Shown here: positions 8,677 to 16,607 of the stretch, in pieces
Numbering within the stretch: the stretch's first letter is position 1
How the letters are laid out: the number at the start of each line of letters is the position of its first letter
Program-made: the position numbers and the translations under genes
Notes under the pieces: generated by a model
The model's input: only the letters and a program-made list of their open reading frames with translations
Databases searched by the model: none
What the model was told of the DNA's origin: nothing
NCBI RefSeq assembly: GCF_004795015.1
Contig: NZ_SSBI01000048.1
Coordinates: 1-64,000 of the forward strand
Source: Streptomyces sp. A1277
Lineage (GTDB): Bacteria > Actinomycetota > Actinomycetes > Streptomycetales > Streptomycetaceae
Direction of reading: 5' to 3'
DNA: 64,000 nucleotides

Positions 8677-10002
8677 GTGAACGCTCCACGAACCTCCCCC
8701 GAGAAGCCCGACGCTCCGACGAGCCTCAAGAAGGAACTGACCACCCCGCTGCTCTACTTCTTCATCCTCGGAGACGTCCTCGGCGCCGGCGTGTACGTGC
8801 TGGTCGGCGAGGTCGCGGCCGACGCCGGCGGCGCCGTCTGGGTGCCCCTCGTGGTGGCCCTGTGCCTGGCCCTGCTGACGGCCACCTCGTACGCCGAGCT
8901 CGCCACCAAGTACCCGCGCGCGGGCGGCGCGTCCCACTACGCCACCCTGGCGTACGGGCCCTTCACCGGGTTCGTCGCCGGCTTCTGCATGCTCGCGGCC
9001 GGCGTGGTGTCCGTGGCAGCCCTGGCCCGGGGTTTCGGCGGGGACTACCTCTCGGAGTTCGTCACGCTCCCGGTGGTGCTCGTCACCGTCGTCTTCCTGG
9101 TGGCGCTGGCGCTGCTGAACGCCCGGGGCATCAGCGAATCGACCCGGGCCAACGCCGTCGCCACCGTCATCGAGGTCAGCGGGCTGCTGCTGGTGATCGG
9201 GCTCGGCGCCTGGATCGTGCTGCGCGGCGACGGCGACCTCGGACGGCTCACCGACCTGGGCACCGAGAGCGAGGGGCCGGTCCTGGCCGTGCTGAGCGGC
9301 GCCGTGCTCGCGTACTACTCGTTCGTCGGCTTCGAGACGTCCGTCAACGTCGCCGAGGAGACCCGCGATCCGCGCCGCTCCTACCCCCGGGCCCTCTTCG
9401 GCGCCCTGCTCACCGCGGGCGCCGTCTACGCCCTGGTCGGTGCCGCGGCCGCGGCCGCCGTGCCCACCAGCAAGCTGGCCCGCTCCACCGGGCCGCTGCT
9501 GGAGGTCGTCCGTACCGCCGGCGGTGTGCCCACCTGGCTGTTCAGCGCCATCGCCCTGGTGGCCGTGGCCAACGGAGCGCTCCTGACCGGCATCATGTCC
9601 TCGCGGCTGGCGTACGGCATGGCCCGCGACGGGCTGCTGCCGCGCTTCCTGACGGCCGTTCTGCCCGGCCGGCGCACCCCGTGGGCGGCGATCGCCGCGA
9701 CCACCGCCCTGTCGCTGCTGCTCGCCCTGACCGGCGACGTCTCCACGCTCGCATCGACGCTGGTCCTGCTCCTCCTCGTCGTCTTCTTCATCGTCAACAC
9801 CTCGCTGCTCGTGCTGCGCCGCGACCCCGGCCGAGCCGATCACTTCAAGGCGCCGGTCGTCGTACCCGTACTCGGCGCGGCTTCCTGCGTAGGGCTCGCC
9901 ACCCAGATCGAGGGCGCGGTCTGGCTGAGGGGGCTGGCCGTCCTCGCGGTGGGCGCGGTCCTGGGTGCCGTGGCCGCACTGCGACTGCGCCGCGCCCGCT
10001 GA
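8677..10002 (+). CDS. APC-family amino acid/polyamine permease
   Basis: A 441-residue integral membrane protein with about 12 hydrophobic segments. Family signatures are GDVLGAGVYVLVGEVAADAGG in helix 1, YAELATKYPRAGGASHYA after helix 2, and AYYSFVGFETSVNVAEETRDPRRS in helix 6. It probably imports an amino acid or amine by secondary transport; the substrate is not readable. The start is the GTG at 8677. A possible -10 region (GGGTAT/TATACG, 8662-8670) ends 6-9 nt before it, so the mRNA may be leaderless; the purine-rich GAGGAAGGG lies too far upstream to act as a ribosome site. Confidence 0.9.
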   Translation: MNAPRTSPEKPDAPTSLKKELTTPLLYFFILGDVLGAGVYVLVGEVAADAGGAVWVPLVVALCLALLTATSYAELATKYPRAGGASHYATLAYGPFTGFVAGFCMLAAGVVSVAALARGFGGDYLSEFVTLPVVLVTVVFLVALALLNARGISESTRANAVATVIEVSGLLLVIGLGAWIVLRGDGDLGRLTDLGTESEGPVLAVLSGAVLAYYSFVGFETSVNVAEETRDPRRSYPRALFGALLTAGAVYALVGAAAAAAVPTSKLARSTGPLLEVVRTAGGVPTWLFSAIALVAVANGALLTGIMSSRLAYGMARDGLLPRFLTAVLPGRRTPWAAIAATTALSLLLALTGDVSTLASTLVLLLLVVFFIVNTSLLVLRRDPGRADHFKAPVVVPVLGAASCVGLATQIEGAVWLRGLAVLAVGAVLGAVAALRLRRAR

Positions 10003-10052
10003 ACGCAGCCCCAGTACGCTTGCGGCCACGCGAACGACAAGGGGGGGCCGCG

Positions 10053-10454
10053 GTGCACGAGAGACCTGCGGGCGGACCGGCGACGGGCCTGTCGGCCGAG
10101 CGGCCCTGGTGGGCGGCCAACGAGCTTCTGGCGTTCCTCGTGGAACTGGTGGCCCTGGCCTGCCTCTTCTGGTGGGGGTACTCCCTCGCGGACAACCTGG
10201 CCGTCCAACTCCTGCTCGGCTGCGCCGTCCTCGTCGTGGCCGTCGTGCTGTGGGCGCTGTTCGCCGCACCGAGCGCTCGCTTCTGCCCGCCGCTCGCCGG
10301 GGTGCTGGCGGTCAAGGCCCTGGTGCTCGGCGGCGGCGCCCTGGCGCTGTACTGGGTCGGGCACCCCACCGCCGCCGCGGTGATGGCAGTCGTCGTCGTG
10401 GTGAACACGGCCCTGGCGGAGACCTTCCGCCGCCGTCCCGCCCCTACCGCGTAG
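10053..10454 (+). CDS. YrdB family (DUF2568) small membrane protein
   Basis: 133 residues with four predicted transmembrane helices. It contains ANELLAFLVELVALACLFWWGY and YWVGHPTAAAVMAVVVVVNTALAE, the pattern of YrdB/DUF2568 proteins, whose function is unknown. The start is the GTG at 10053, preceded by a G-run ribosome site. It is 50 bp downstream of the permease gene on the same strand and may be co-transcribed. Confidence 0.8.
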   Translation: MHERPAGGPATGLSAERPWWAANELLAFLVELVALACLFWWGYSLADNLAVQLLLGCAVLVVAVVLWALFAAPSARFCPPLAGVLAVKALVLGGGALALYWVGHPTAAAVMAVVVVVNTALAETFRRRPAPTA

Positions 10455-10630
10455 GGGAGCGGTCAGAATTCCGCCCCCCTGGTGCTCCCCGTGCCGGGCG
10501 ACCGGCCCGCGGAGTCGGTAGCGTGGACCTAACGACGAGACCGGACGCCCAGGGACCGAGGACCGCGGAAGCAACCGGCGTCACGTCCGGACCACGGCCC
10601 CTGACCGCCGCCCGGGAAGGGACGCCGCTC

Positions 10631-11464
10631 ATGTGCAGATGGCTGGCCTACTCCGGCACGAGTGTCGTGCTCAGCGATCTCCTCTACAAACCCGAGCACT
10701 CGCTCATCGACCAGAGCCTGCACTCACACATGGGTGTCGAGACGACCAACGGGGACGGCTTCGGTGTCGGATGGTACGGGCCCGATCGGGACACGCCCGC
10801 GATCATCCGGGACACCGGACCCGCCTGGAACAACCGCAACCTGCGCGAACTCGCGACCCACATCCGCTCGCCGCTGTTCTTCGCGCACGTGCGGGCGTCC
10901 ACGGGGACGGCCGTGCAGCAGACGAACTGCCACCCCTTCCGGCACGGCCGGTGGATGTGGATGCACAACGGGGCCATCACCGATTTCCACCGCCTGCGCC
11001 GCGACCTCTCGCTGGCGCTCGACCCGGCGCTGTTCTCCGCCCTGGAAGGGTCGACGGACTCCGAGGTGATGTTCTACCTCGCGCTGACGTTCGGGCTCGA
11101 CCAGGACGTGCCGGGTGCGGTGGCGCGCATGGCCGGACTCATCGAACGCGTGGGGCACGCCGAAGGGGTGGAGTATCCGCTCCAGATGACCGTGGCGGTC
11201 TCCGACGGCGAACGGCTATGGTCCTTCCGCTATTCGAGCCTCCGCAAGTCCCGCTCGCTGTTCTACAGCAGCAGGGCCGAGACGGTCCGCGCGCTCCACC
11301 CCGACCTGGACTTCCTGCGGGGCGTCTCCGACAGCACCCGCCTGGTGGTGTCGGAGCCCCTGGGCGGTCTGCCCGGCGTGTGGAAGGAAGTGCCGGAGAG
11401 CAGCTATGGCGTCGTCCAGCCGGGCACGGACGAGTTCCTGCCGTTCGCGCCCGAACCGGTCTAG
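10631..11464 (+). CDS. Class II glutamine amidotransferase-type (Ntn-hydrolase) protein
   Basis: A 277-residue Ntn-hydrolase starting MCRWLAYSG, so Cys2 becomes the N-terminal nucleophile after Met removal. Further landmarks are TTNGDGFGVGWYG, FFAHVRASTGTAVQQTNCHPF and WMWMHNGAI. It resembles YafJ/EgtC-type stand-alone glutaminase domains. No synthase domain is fused, so it may hydrolyse glutamine or a gamma-glutamyl amide such as an ergothioneine-type intermediate. The ATG at 10631 has GGGAAGGG upstream. A YbdK/EgtA-like ligase lies 4 kb away, but no other ergothioneine genes are visible. Confidence 0.88.
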   Translation: MCRWLAYSGTSVVLSDLLYKPEHSLIDQSLHSHMGVETTNGDGFGVGWYGPDRDTPAIIRDTGPAWNNRNLRELATHIRSPLFFAHVRASTGTAVQQTNCHPFRHGRWMWMHNGAITDFHRLRRDLSLALDPALFSALEGSTDSEVMFYLALTFGLDQDVPGAVARMAGLIERVGHAEGVEYPLQMTVAVSDGERLWSFRYSSLRKSRSLFYSSRAETVRALHPDLDFLRGVSDSTRLVVSEPLGGLPGVWKEVPESSYGVVQPGTDEFLPFAPEPV

Positions 11465-11486
11465 GGCCGGCGCCAAACGGGGGGCG

Positions 11487-12044
11487 TCAGCCGGCGAGTG
11501 CGGCGTCGACCTCCTTGAGGAACGGGTCCAGGTCGCCCGGGTTGCGCGAGGTGATGAGCTTCCAGCCGCCCGACTCGTCCGCGACGACGGGCTCGTCCAC
11601 CCAGTCGCCGCCCGCGTTGCGGACGTCGGTCTGCAGCGAGGCGTACGAGGTGAGCCGCTTGCCCGAGACGCCGCCGGTCTCCACCAGCACCCACGGGCCG
11701 TGGCAGATGGCCGCGACGGGGCGGCCGGAGCCGGTGAAGGACCGCACGATGTCCAACGCCGTGCGCTGCAGCCGCAGTGTGTCGGCGTTCAACGTGCCGC
11801 CCGGCACCAGCAGCAGGTCGTAACCCGTCGGATCGACGTCGTCCAGCGTGAGGTCGGGGCGTACGGTCCTGCCCGGGTCCTTGTCGCCGACGAGGGTCTG
11901 GATGTCGTCCTTCTTCAGGGCGGCGACATCGACCTGGGCGCCCCGTTCACGCAGATGGTCCACCGGGACGACGAGTTCGTCCTGCTCCACGCCGTAGTTG
12001 GTGACGATGGCCAGTACCTTGCGCTTGCTGCCGTTGTCGCTCAT
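11487..12044 (-). CDS. DJ-1/PfpI-family type 1 glutamine amidotransferase-like protein
   Basis: 185 residues. The nucleophilic-elbow motif AICHGPW (Cys114-His115) and the conserved Glu20 in NYGVEQDE define the DJ-1/PfpI superfamily; YDLLLVPGGTLNAD is also typical. Members act as protein or methylglyoxal deglycases, chaperones or proteases under stress. The ATG at 12044 has AAGGA upstream. The end lies 22 bp from the converging amidotransferase gene, with no strong hairpin seen between them. Confidence 0.9.
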   Translation of the reverse strand: MSDNGSKRKVLAIVTNYGVEQDELVVPVDHLRERGAQVDVAALKKDDIQTLVGDKDPGRTVRPDLTLDDVDPTGYDLLLVPGGTLNADTLRLQRTALDIVRSFTGSGRPVAAICHGPWVLVETGGVSGKRLTSYASLQTDVRNAGGDWVDEPVVADESGGWKLITSRNPGDLDPFLKEVDAALAG

Positions 12045-12271
12045 GTGCGTTCGTCCTTCCGTCCTGCGGGGAACACGCCCGGTGACGTCGCTTCCGGGTC
12101 GCAGCCTCTGGGTTCCCCCCACGGCGGCGGTCATTCCTGCGGCCGCCCGCCCCCCGGCAGCCTCCTGCCGTGGAGCGGCCCCCGCAACCGCACACCGGCC
12201 GTCCGGCCCCGCTGTAGCGGCATCGGCGGCGGGCGCCCATGGTGGGAAAGGCGGTGCGGGCGGCCTCCGAC

Positions 12272-12297
12272 GGGTTGGCGTGCCGGTTGCCGGGTAC
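12272..12297 (+). promoter_or_regulatory. SigB-type stress promoter in the 12045-12356 intergenic region
   Basis: GGGTTG (12272-12277), a 14-nt spacer and GGGTAC (12292-12297) match the Streptomyces SigB pattern and lie about 60 nt upstream of the diiron-protein gene. The rest of the 312-bp divergent gap has no gene or other signal I can support. Confidence 0.55.
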
Positions 12298-12356
12298 ACG
12301 GAAGCGGTCGGCGGACGAGGCCGTTTCGCCCTAGCGCACGTTCGAGGAGTGACACC

Positions 12357-13328
12357 ATGGCAGGTCAGACGGGCGGACCCGCGCTTCCGCGGGCCCGCGG
12401 TGACCTTTCGGCGGCGGTCATCGCCCATCTGCGGGGCAGCGGCACACTGCCCGGCCCCGCCCCGGCGGACGCGGCACACCCCTACGGGGACGATCTGCAA
12501 CTCGCCCTCTACCTCTGCTACGAGCTGCACTACCGCGGCTTCGCGGAGGTGGACCCGGCCCTGGAGTGGGACCCGGGCCTGCTGGCGTTCCGGGCCGCGC
12601 TGGAACGCCGCTTCGAGTCGGCCCTGCGCAGGGACGCCCCTGCCGGCGCCGGCCTGACCGACACCCTGGACGCGCTGCTCGTCGAGCCCGTCGAGGGCAC
12701 GGGCGTGTCGCACTTCCTCCAGGAGCACGCCACGCGGGACCGCTTGCGGGCGTACGCCGCGCAGCGCTCCCTCTACCACCTGAAGGAGGCCGACCCGCAC
12801 GCCTGGGTACTGCCCCGCCTCAGCGGCCGCGCCAAGGCGGGCATGGCCGCCATCGAGTACGACGAGTTCGGCGCCGGCCGGGCCGAACGGGTGCACGCCC
12901 AGTTGTTCGCCGACCTCATGGCGGACCTGGGCCTGGAGACGGCGTACGGCCACTACCTCGATGAGGGCCACGCCGAGATGCTGGCCCTGGTGAACCTGAT
13001 GTCCCTCTTCGGCCTGCACCGCAGGCTGCGCGGCGCCCTGGTCGGCCACTTCGCGGCCGTGGAGATCACCTCGTCCCCGGCCTCGCGCCGCCTGGCCCTC
13101 GCGATGAAACGGGCAGGGGCCGGACCCGCCGCCGAGCACTTCTACACCGAACACGTCGAGGCGGACGCGGTCCACGAACAGGTCGTCCGCCACGATGTCG
13201 TACGCGGGCTGCTGGACGACGAACCCGCCCTGGAGGCGGATGTCGTGTTCGGCGTCGACACGACGGGCTTCCTGGAGGACCGCCTGGCCGACCGCCTGCT
13301 GACCGACTGGCGGACGGAGACCGTCTAG
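12357..13328 (+). CDS. Iron-containing redox enzyme family (heme-oxygenase-like diiron, HDO) protein
   Basis: A 323-residue all-helical protein. The core (HFLQEHATRDRLRAYAAQRS, AAIEYDEFGAGRAERVHAQLF, HYLDEGHAEMLALVNLMSLF, HFAAVEITSSPASRRLALA, then HVEADAVHEQVVRHDV) has the spaced Glu/Asp/His residues of heme-oxygenase-like diiron oxidases and oxygenases. Known HDO enzymes oxidise amino acids, amines or fatty acids, or form N-N or N-oxygenated products; the substrate here is unknown. The ATG at 12357 has GAGGAG upstream. Its stop codon lies inside the palindrome at 13325-13342. The SigB-like promoter suggests stress control. Confidence 0.85.
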   Translation: MAGQTGGPALPRARGDLSAAVIAHLRGSGTLPGPAPADAAHPYGDDLQLALYLCYELHYRGFAEVDPALEWDPGLLAFRAALERRFESALRRDAPAGAGLTDTLDALLVEPVEGTGVSHFLQEHATRDRLRAYAAQRSLYHLKEADPHAWVLPRLSGRAKAGMAAIEYDEFGAGRAERVHAQLFADLMADLGLETAYGHYLDEGHAEMLALVNLMSLFGLHRRLRGALVGHFAAVEITSSPASRRLALAMKRAGAGPAAEHFYTEHVEADAVHEQVVRHDVVRGLLDDEPALEADVVFGVDTTGFLEDRLADRLLTDWRTETV

Positions 13329-13342
13329 TGCCGCGGCACTAG
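13325..13342. terminator. Perfect 18-bp palindrome carrying both stop codons of a convergent gene pair
   Basis: CTAGTGCCGCGGCACTAG supplies the TAG of the plus-strand gene (13326-13328) and the TAG of the minus-strand gene (13339-13341). A near-identical element with the same geometry occurs at 44860-44877. It may serve as a compact bidirectional terminator or as a protein-binding site. Confidence 0.65.
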
Positions 13343-14055
13343 CCGTCGCCCCGCACCTCACCCAGCAGCCGGCGCAGCTCCCGTGTGCTGCCCCGGCCCT
13401 TCACCCGTACGATCCGCGCCGCGACGGCGCTCAGCTTGTGGTTCGTACGCTGCGAGAGGGTGCGCAGCACGTCGAAGGCTTGGCCCGCGTCGCAGTCCAG
13501 CATGTGCATCACGATGCCGCTGGCCTGGTCGATGACGGCCCGCGAGGCCATCGCCGTACGCAACTGCTCCGCCTCCGCCTCGGCGCGGACGCGGGCGTGG
13601 TCGCCCAGGAGACCGTCGACCGACTCCTCGGCCAGGACCCGTACGGCCTCCTGGACCCCCTCGGTGAGCGGCCCCGGCCGGAAGGCGTACAGGGTGACCG
13701 TCGCCGGGACGCCCCCCGACAGTGCCGGCACGGCCGTGCAGGAGCGCAGCCCCCGCTCCAGCGCCGCGACCCGGAACCGGGGCCAGCGCGCGTCGGTGAC
13801 GAGGTCGGCGGCGGCGACCGGCCGCCCGGAGCGGGCCGCTTCGATGCCGGGGCCGTCTCCGGTCTCCTCCTGGAGCGCGGCCAGGGCCGCGAGATCCGGA
13901 TGGGTCGCCGCAGTGTGGCGTTCCGCGCCGGGGAGTTCCAGGGCCACGGTCGCTCCCCGGCAGTGCGCGGTGCACCGCATCACCCGCTGACCCAATCGGG
14001 TGATCCGCCGCGCCACGGCGGCGGAATCGGTCGTCGGATCCACCGGACAGGTCAC
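13339..14055 (-). CDS. GAF-ANTAR domain regulator
   Basis: 238 residues. A GAF-like domain (about 20-165, with GDGPGIEAARSGRPVAAADL and CTAVPALSGGVPATVTLYA) is followed by a C-terminal ANTAR RNA-binding domain (about 175-238: AMASRAVIDQASGIVMHML, then AFDVLRTLSQRTNHKLSAVA). ANTAR proteins bind dual-hexaloop RNA and antiterminate transcription after sensing a ligand. I chose the GTG at 14055, which has GGGAGG 7 nt upstream, over the ATG at 14118. It is divergent from the PAS-domain gene 79 bp away, so the two may share a signal. Confidence 0.88.
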   Translation of the reverse strand: MTCPVDPTTDSAAVARRITRLGQRVMRCTAHCRGATVALELPGAERHTAATHPDLAALAALQEETGDGPGIEAARSGRPVAAADLVTDARWPRFRVAALERGLRSCTAVPALSGGVPATVTLYAFRPGPLTEGVQEAVRVLAEESVDGLLGDHARVRAEAEAEQLRTAMASRAVIDQASGIVMHMLDCDAGQAFDVLRTLSQRTNHKLSAVAARIVRVKGRGSTRELRRLLGEVRGDG

Positions 14056-14134
14056 GTCACAGCCTCCCGGACGGGACGGACGCGCCCTCGCGCGGCTCGG
14101 CGCGGGAACGCGGACCATCGGTTAGCTTCGTCGT

Positions 14135-15274
14135 ATGAGCCGGTCACCGGAGCGTGAGAGCGACGTTCGGGCTCTCGCCGCCCGCGTGCGGGAACTGCGT
14201 GCGGCCCGTGCCCATCCTCCCGCCGAGTACCCGGTCCTGCTCGACGCGGCCCTCGTGGAACTGGAACACGCGGTCGAGACCCTGCGCCCGGCGCGGGACG
14301 AGCCGCCCCGGCCGCCGGGCACGAAGGCCACGTACCCGTTCAAAGATGTTTTCGAGCGCCTGCCGTGGGCCGTCGTCCTGATGGACGAGCAGACCGTGGT
14401 CCGGCGCCTCAACCCGGCCGCCGTGGAGCTGACCGGACTGCCCCCGCAGTACGCCGCCGGCCGGCCGCTCGCCGCGACGCTGAGGCCCGCCGACCGGGCG
14501 GCCCTGCGCAGCCACGCGGCGGCCGTGGCCCGGGGCGAGGGAGACCGCAGCCTCCCGGTGCGCCTCCAGCGGCTGCCGGACAGCCCCCTGCACGCCACGC
14601 TCACCGCCCTCGACATGCCGGGCGAGTGCAGGAAGGACGTGCTCCTGACGCTCACACCGTCCGCCGGCCCGCCTCCCGTACCGGCCGTGCGGGAACCCGG
14701 CCCGTCCGAACCGTCCGCCGTCGTCCGCCAGGCCGAGCTGACCGCCCTCCTGGACCGCACCGACCGTCTGCTCCTGAGCTGCGGCGGACAGGAGGACCCT
14801 GCCGCGACGCTCGGCGCGGCGGCGGGCCTGCTGCGCGACGGCCTCGCGGACTGGGCCCTGCTCGACCTCGGGCCGGCCCGGGCCCCGGCCAGGGTGGCCG
14901 TCCACGGACCGGCGGCCCCCGACGACCCGGGCCTGGAGAAGGCGTTCCTCCAGCAGGACCCGCGCGCCTGCCCGGTGGCCGCCGAGGTCACGGCCTCGGG
15001 CGCGGCGGCGGTGGAACAGCTGACGGACGACCTCGACAGGCTCGGGACGGATGACGAGGGCGCGCCGCTGACGGTCCGTGCCGACGTCACCTCGCTGCTC
15101 TGCGTCGCCCTGCTCGCGCCCGACGACTCGACGGTGCTGGGAGCGCTGACCCTGCTCCGGTGCGGGGCGCGACAGCCGTTCTCCCTCCTGGAGGCCGGCA
15201 GCGCGGAGATGGCGGCCGGCCACCTGGCCGTCCTGGCGCAGCGAGGGGGCATGGGCCGCCCCGACCCCTTCTGA
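14135..15274 (+). CDS. PAS-domain sensor protein with degenerate C-terminal GAF-like region
   Basis: 379 residues. An N-terminal helical/coiled-coil segment (1-60) precedes a PAS domain (about 67-165: VFERLPWAVVLMDEQTVVRR, NPAAVELTGL) and a C-terminal region resembling a GAF domain of redox-sensor proteins. No kinase, phosphatase or output domain is present. The ATG at 14135 has no clear ribosome site; TAGCTT at 14123-14128 ends 6 nt before it, so the transcript may be leaderless. It probably works with the divergent ANTAR regulator or another partner (inference). Confidence 0.8.
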   Translation: MSRSPERESDVRALAARVRELRAARAHPPAEYPVLLDAALVELEHAVETLRPARDEPPRPPGTKATYPFKDVFERLPWAVVLMDEQTVVRRLNPAAVELTGLPPQYAAGRPLAATLRPADRAALRSHAAAVARGEGDRSLPVRLQRLPDSPLHATLTALDMPGECRKDVLLTLTPSAGPPPVPAVREPGPSEPSAVVRQAELTALLDRTDRLLLSCGGQEDPAATLGAAAGLLRDGLADWALLDLGPARAPARVAVHGPAAPDDPGLEKAFLQQDPRACPVAAEVTASGAAAVEQLTDDLDRLGTDDEGAPLTVRADVTSLLCVALLAPDDSTVLGALTLLRCGARQPFSLLEAGSAEMAAGHLAVLAQRGGMGRPDPF

Positions 15275-15446
15275 CCTGGGCCCCCGGGCAGGCCCGTACG
15301 AAGAAAACCCGCCCGGCGACGGGTGCGGCGGTCAGGAGGTGGCACACGTCATGGTGGAAGAACCTTTGAGGGCACCGAGGCCCGCGGACGCTCCGGCGCG
15401 AGCGGGCCGAACGGGTCGCCCAGGCCGGCCGAGCATGGAGGACACG

Positions 15447-16538
15447 ATGGTACGGACAGTGGGTGTCGAGGAGGAGCTGCTGCTCGTCGACGAGCAGAGC
15501 GGTGACCCCCGGGCGCTGTCGACGGCCGTCCTGGCCCTGGCGGAACGCCACGCCGACGGCGACTCGGTCTTCGAGTCGGAGCTCCACCGCCAGCAGCTGG
15601 AATTCGCCACCGAACCGCGCACCGACATGCGCGAACTCGCCGACGAGATCCTGCGCTGGCGGGCGGAGGCGGCCCGCAGCGCCGCGGACGCCGGGGGAAC
15701 GGTGGCGGCCCTCGCCACCGCGCCGCTGCCCGTCAGCCCCACCATCGGCGAGGGCGAACGGTACCGCTGGCTGGCCGACAAGTTCGGCCTGACCACCCAG
15801 GAGCAGCTGACGTGCGGATGCCATGTGCACGTCTCCGTGGAGTCGGACGAGGAGGGCGTCGGCGTACTGGACCGCATCCGGCCCTGGCTCGCCGTCCTGC
15901 TCGCGCTGAGCGCCAACTCGCCCTTCTGGCAGGGCCAGGACACCACGTACAGCAGTTACCGCAGCAGGGTCTGGGGGCGCTGGCCCTCGGCCGGGCCCGT
16001 CGAGATCTTCGGCACCGCCCGCCGCTACCACGAAGAGGTCCAGGCCCTCGTGGACACGGAGGTTCTGCGCGACAAGGGGATGATCTACTTCGACGCCCGG
16101 CTCTCGCACCGCTACCCCACGGTCGAGGTCCGGGTCGCGGACGTGTGCCTGGACCCCGCCGACGCCGTGCTGCTCGCCACCCTGGTGCGGGGCCTGGTCG
16201 AGACGGCGGCCCGGGCCTGGCGGGCCGGCGATCCCCCGGAGCCGTACGGGGTGGGCCTGCTGCGCATGGCCGCCTGGCAGGCAGGGCGCGCGGGCCTGGA
16301 GGGCAAGCTGCTCCACCCCGCCACCATGCGCCCTGCCCCCGCACCGGACGTCCTGCGCGCCCTGCTCGCCCATGTGCGGGACGCCCTGGAGGAGACCGGA
16401 GACCTCGCAGCGGCCGAGGAAGGCATCGAGCAGGTGCTGAAGAGGGGCACGGGTGCCCGGATCCAGCGCGACACACTCGCCCGCACGGGCAGCCTCCGCG
16501 ACGCGGTCGCCGACTGCGTGACCAGGACGCTCGGCTGA
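15447..16538 (+). CDS. ybdK: YbdK-type carboxylate-amine ligase (glutamate-cysteine ligase 2 family)
   Basis: 363 residues with the GCS2 fold: VGVEEELLLVDEQSGDPRAL at the start, ESELHRQQLEFATEPRTD, CGCHVHVSVES, and ARLSHRYPTVEVRVADVCLD. These enzymes use ATP to join a carboxylate (often glutamate) to an amine such as cysteine; YbdK-like members have weak glutamate-cysteine ligase activity. I chose the ATG at 15447 because GGAGG (15437-15441) lies 5 nt upstream; an in-frame ATG at 15435 overlaps that site. The length is normal for the family. It may contribute to thiol or gamma-glutamyl metabolism. Confidence 0.9.
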   Translation: MVRTVGVEEELLLVDEQSGDPRALSTAVLALAERHADGDSVFESELHRQQLEFATEPRTDMRELADEILRWRAEAARSAADAGGTVAALATAPLPVSPTIGEGERYRWLADKFGLTTQEQLTCGCHVHVSVESDEEGVGVLDRIRPWLAVLLALSANSPFWQGQDTTYSSYRSRVWGRWPSAGPVEIFGTARRYHEEVQALVDTEVLRDKGMIYFDARLSHRYPTVEVRVADVCLDPADAVLLATLVRGLVETAARAWRAGDPPEPYGVGLLRMAAWQAGRAGLEGKLLHPATMRPAPAPDVLRALLAHVRDALEETGDLAAAEEGIEQVLKRGTGARIQRDTLARTGSLRDAVADCVTRTLG

Positions 16539-16541
16539 TAA

Positions 16542-16579
16542 CGGCGGGCCGCTCCCCCACACGGGGAAGCGGCCCGCCG
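16542..16579. terminator. Bidirectional terminator hairpin
   Basis: A 12-bp GC-rich stem built on GGCGGGCCGCT and its complement, extended by four more pairs after a one-base mismatch, with a 4-nt loop. It lies between the converging ligase gene (ends 16538) and decarboxylase gene (ends 16608). Confidence 0.8.
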
Positions 16580-16607
16580 CTATCAGGAGTCGCGGACAGC
16601 CGCCCCC

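Noticed and set aside
8461..10269. N-terminal extension of the catalase frame through the permease region
   Set aside because: The extension is antisense to the APC permease and has shadow-like composition. The catalase N-terminus MSEKKNPVSAAAEK fits GTG 8460.
10631..16538. Ergothioneine cluster (class II amidotransferase plus YbdK/EgtA-like ligase)
   Set aside because: The two genes are 4 kb apart with unrelated genes between them, and EgtB, EgtD and EgtE are absent.
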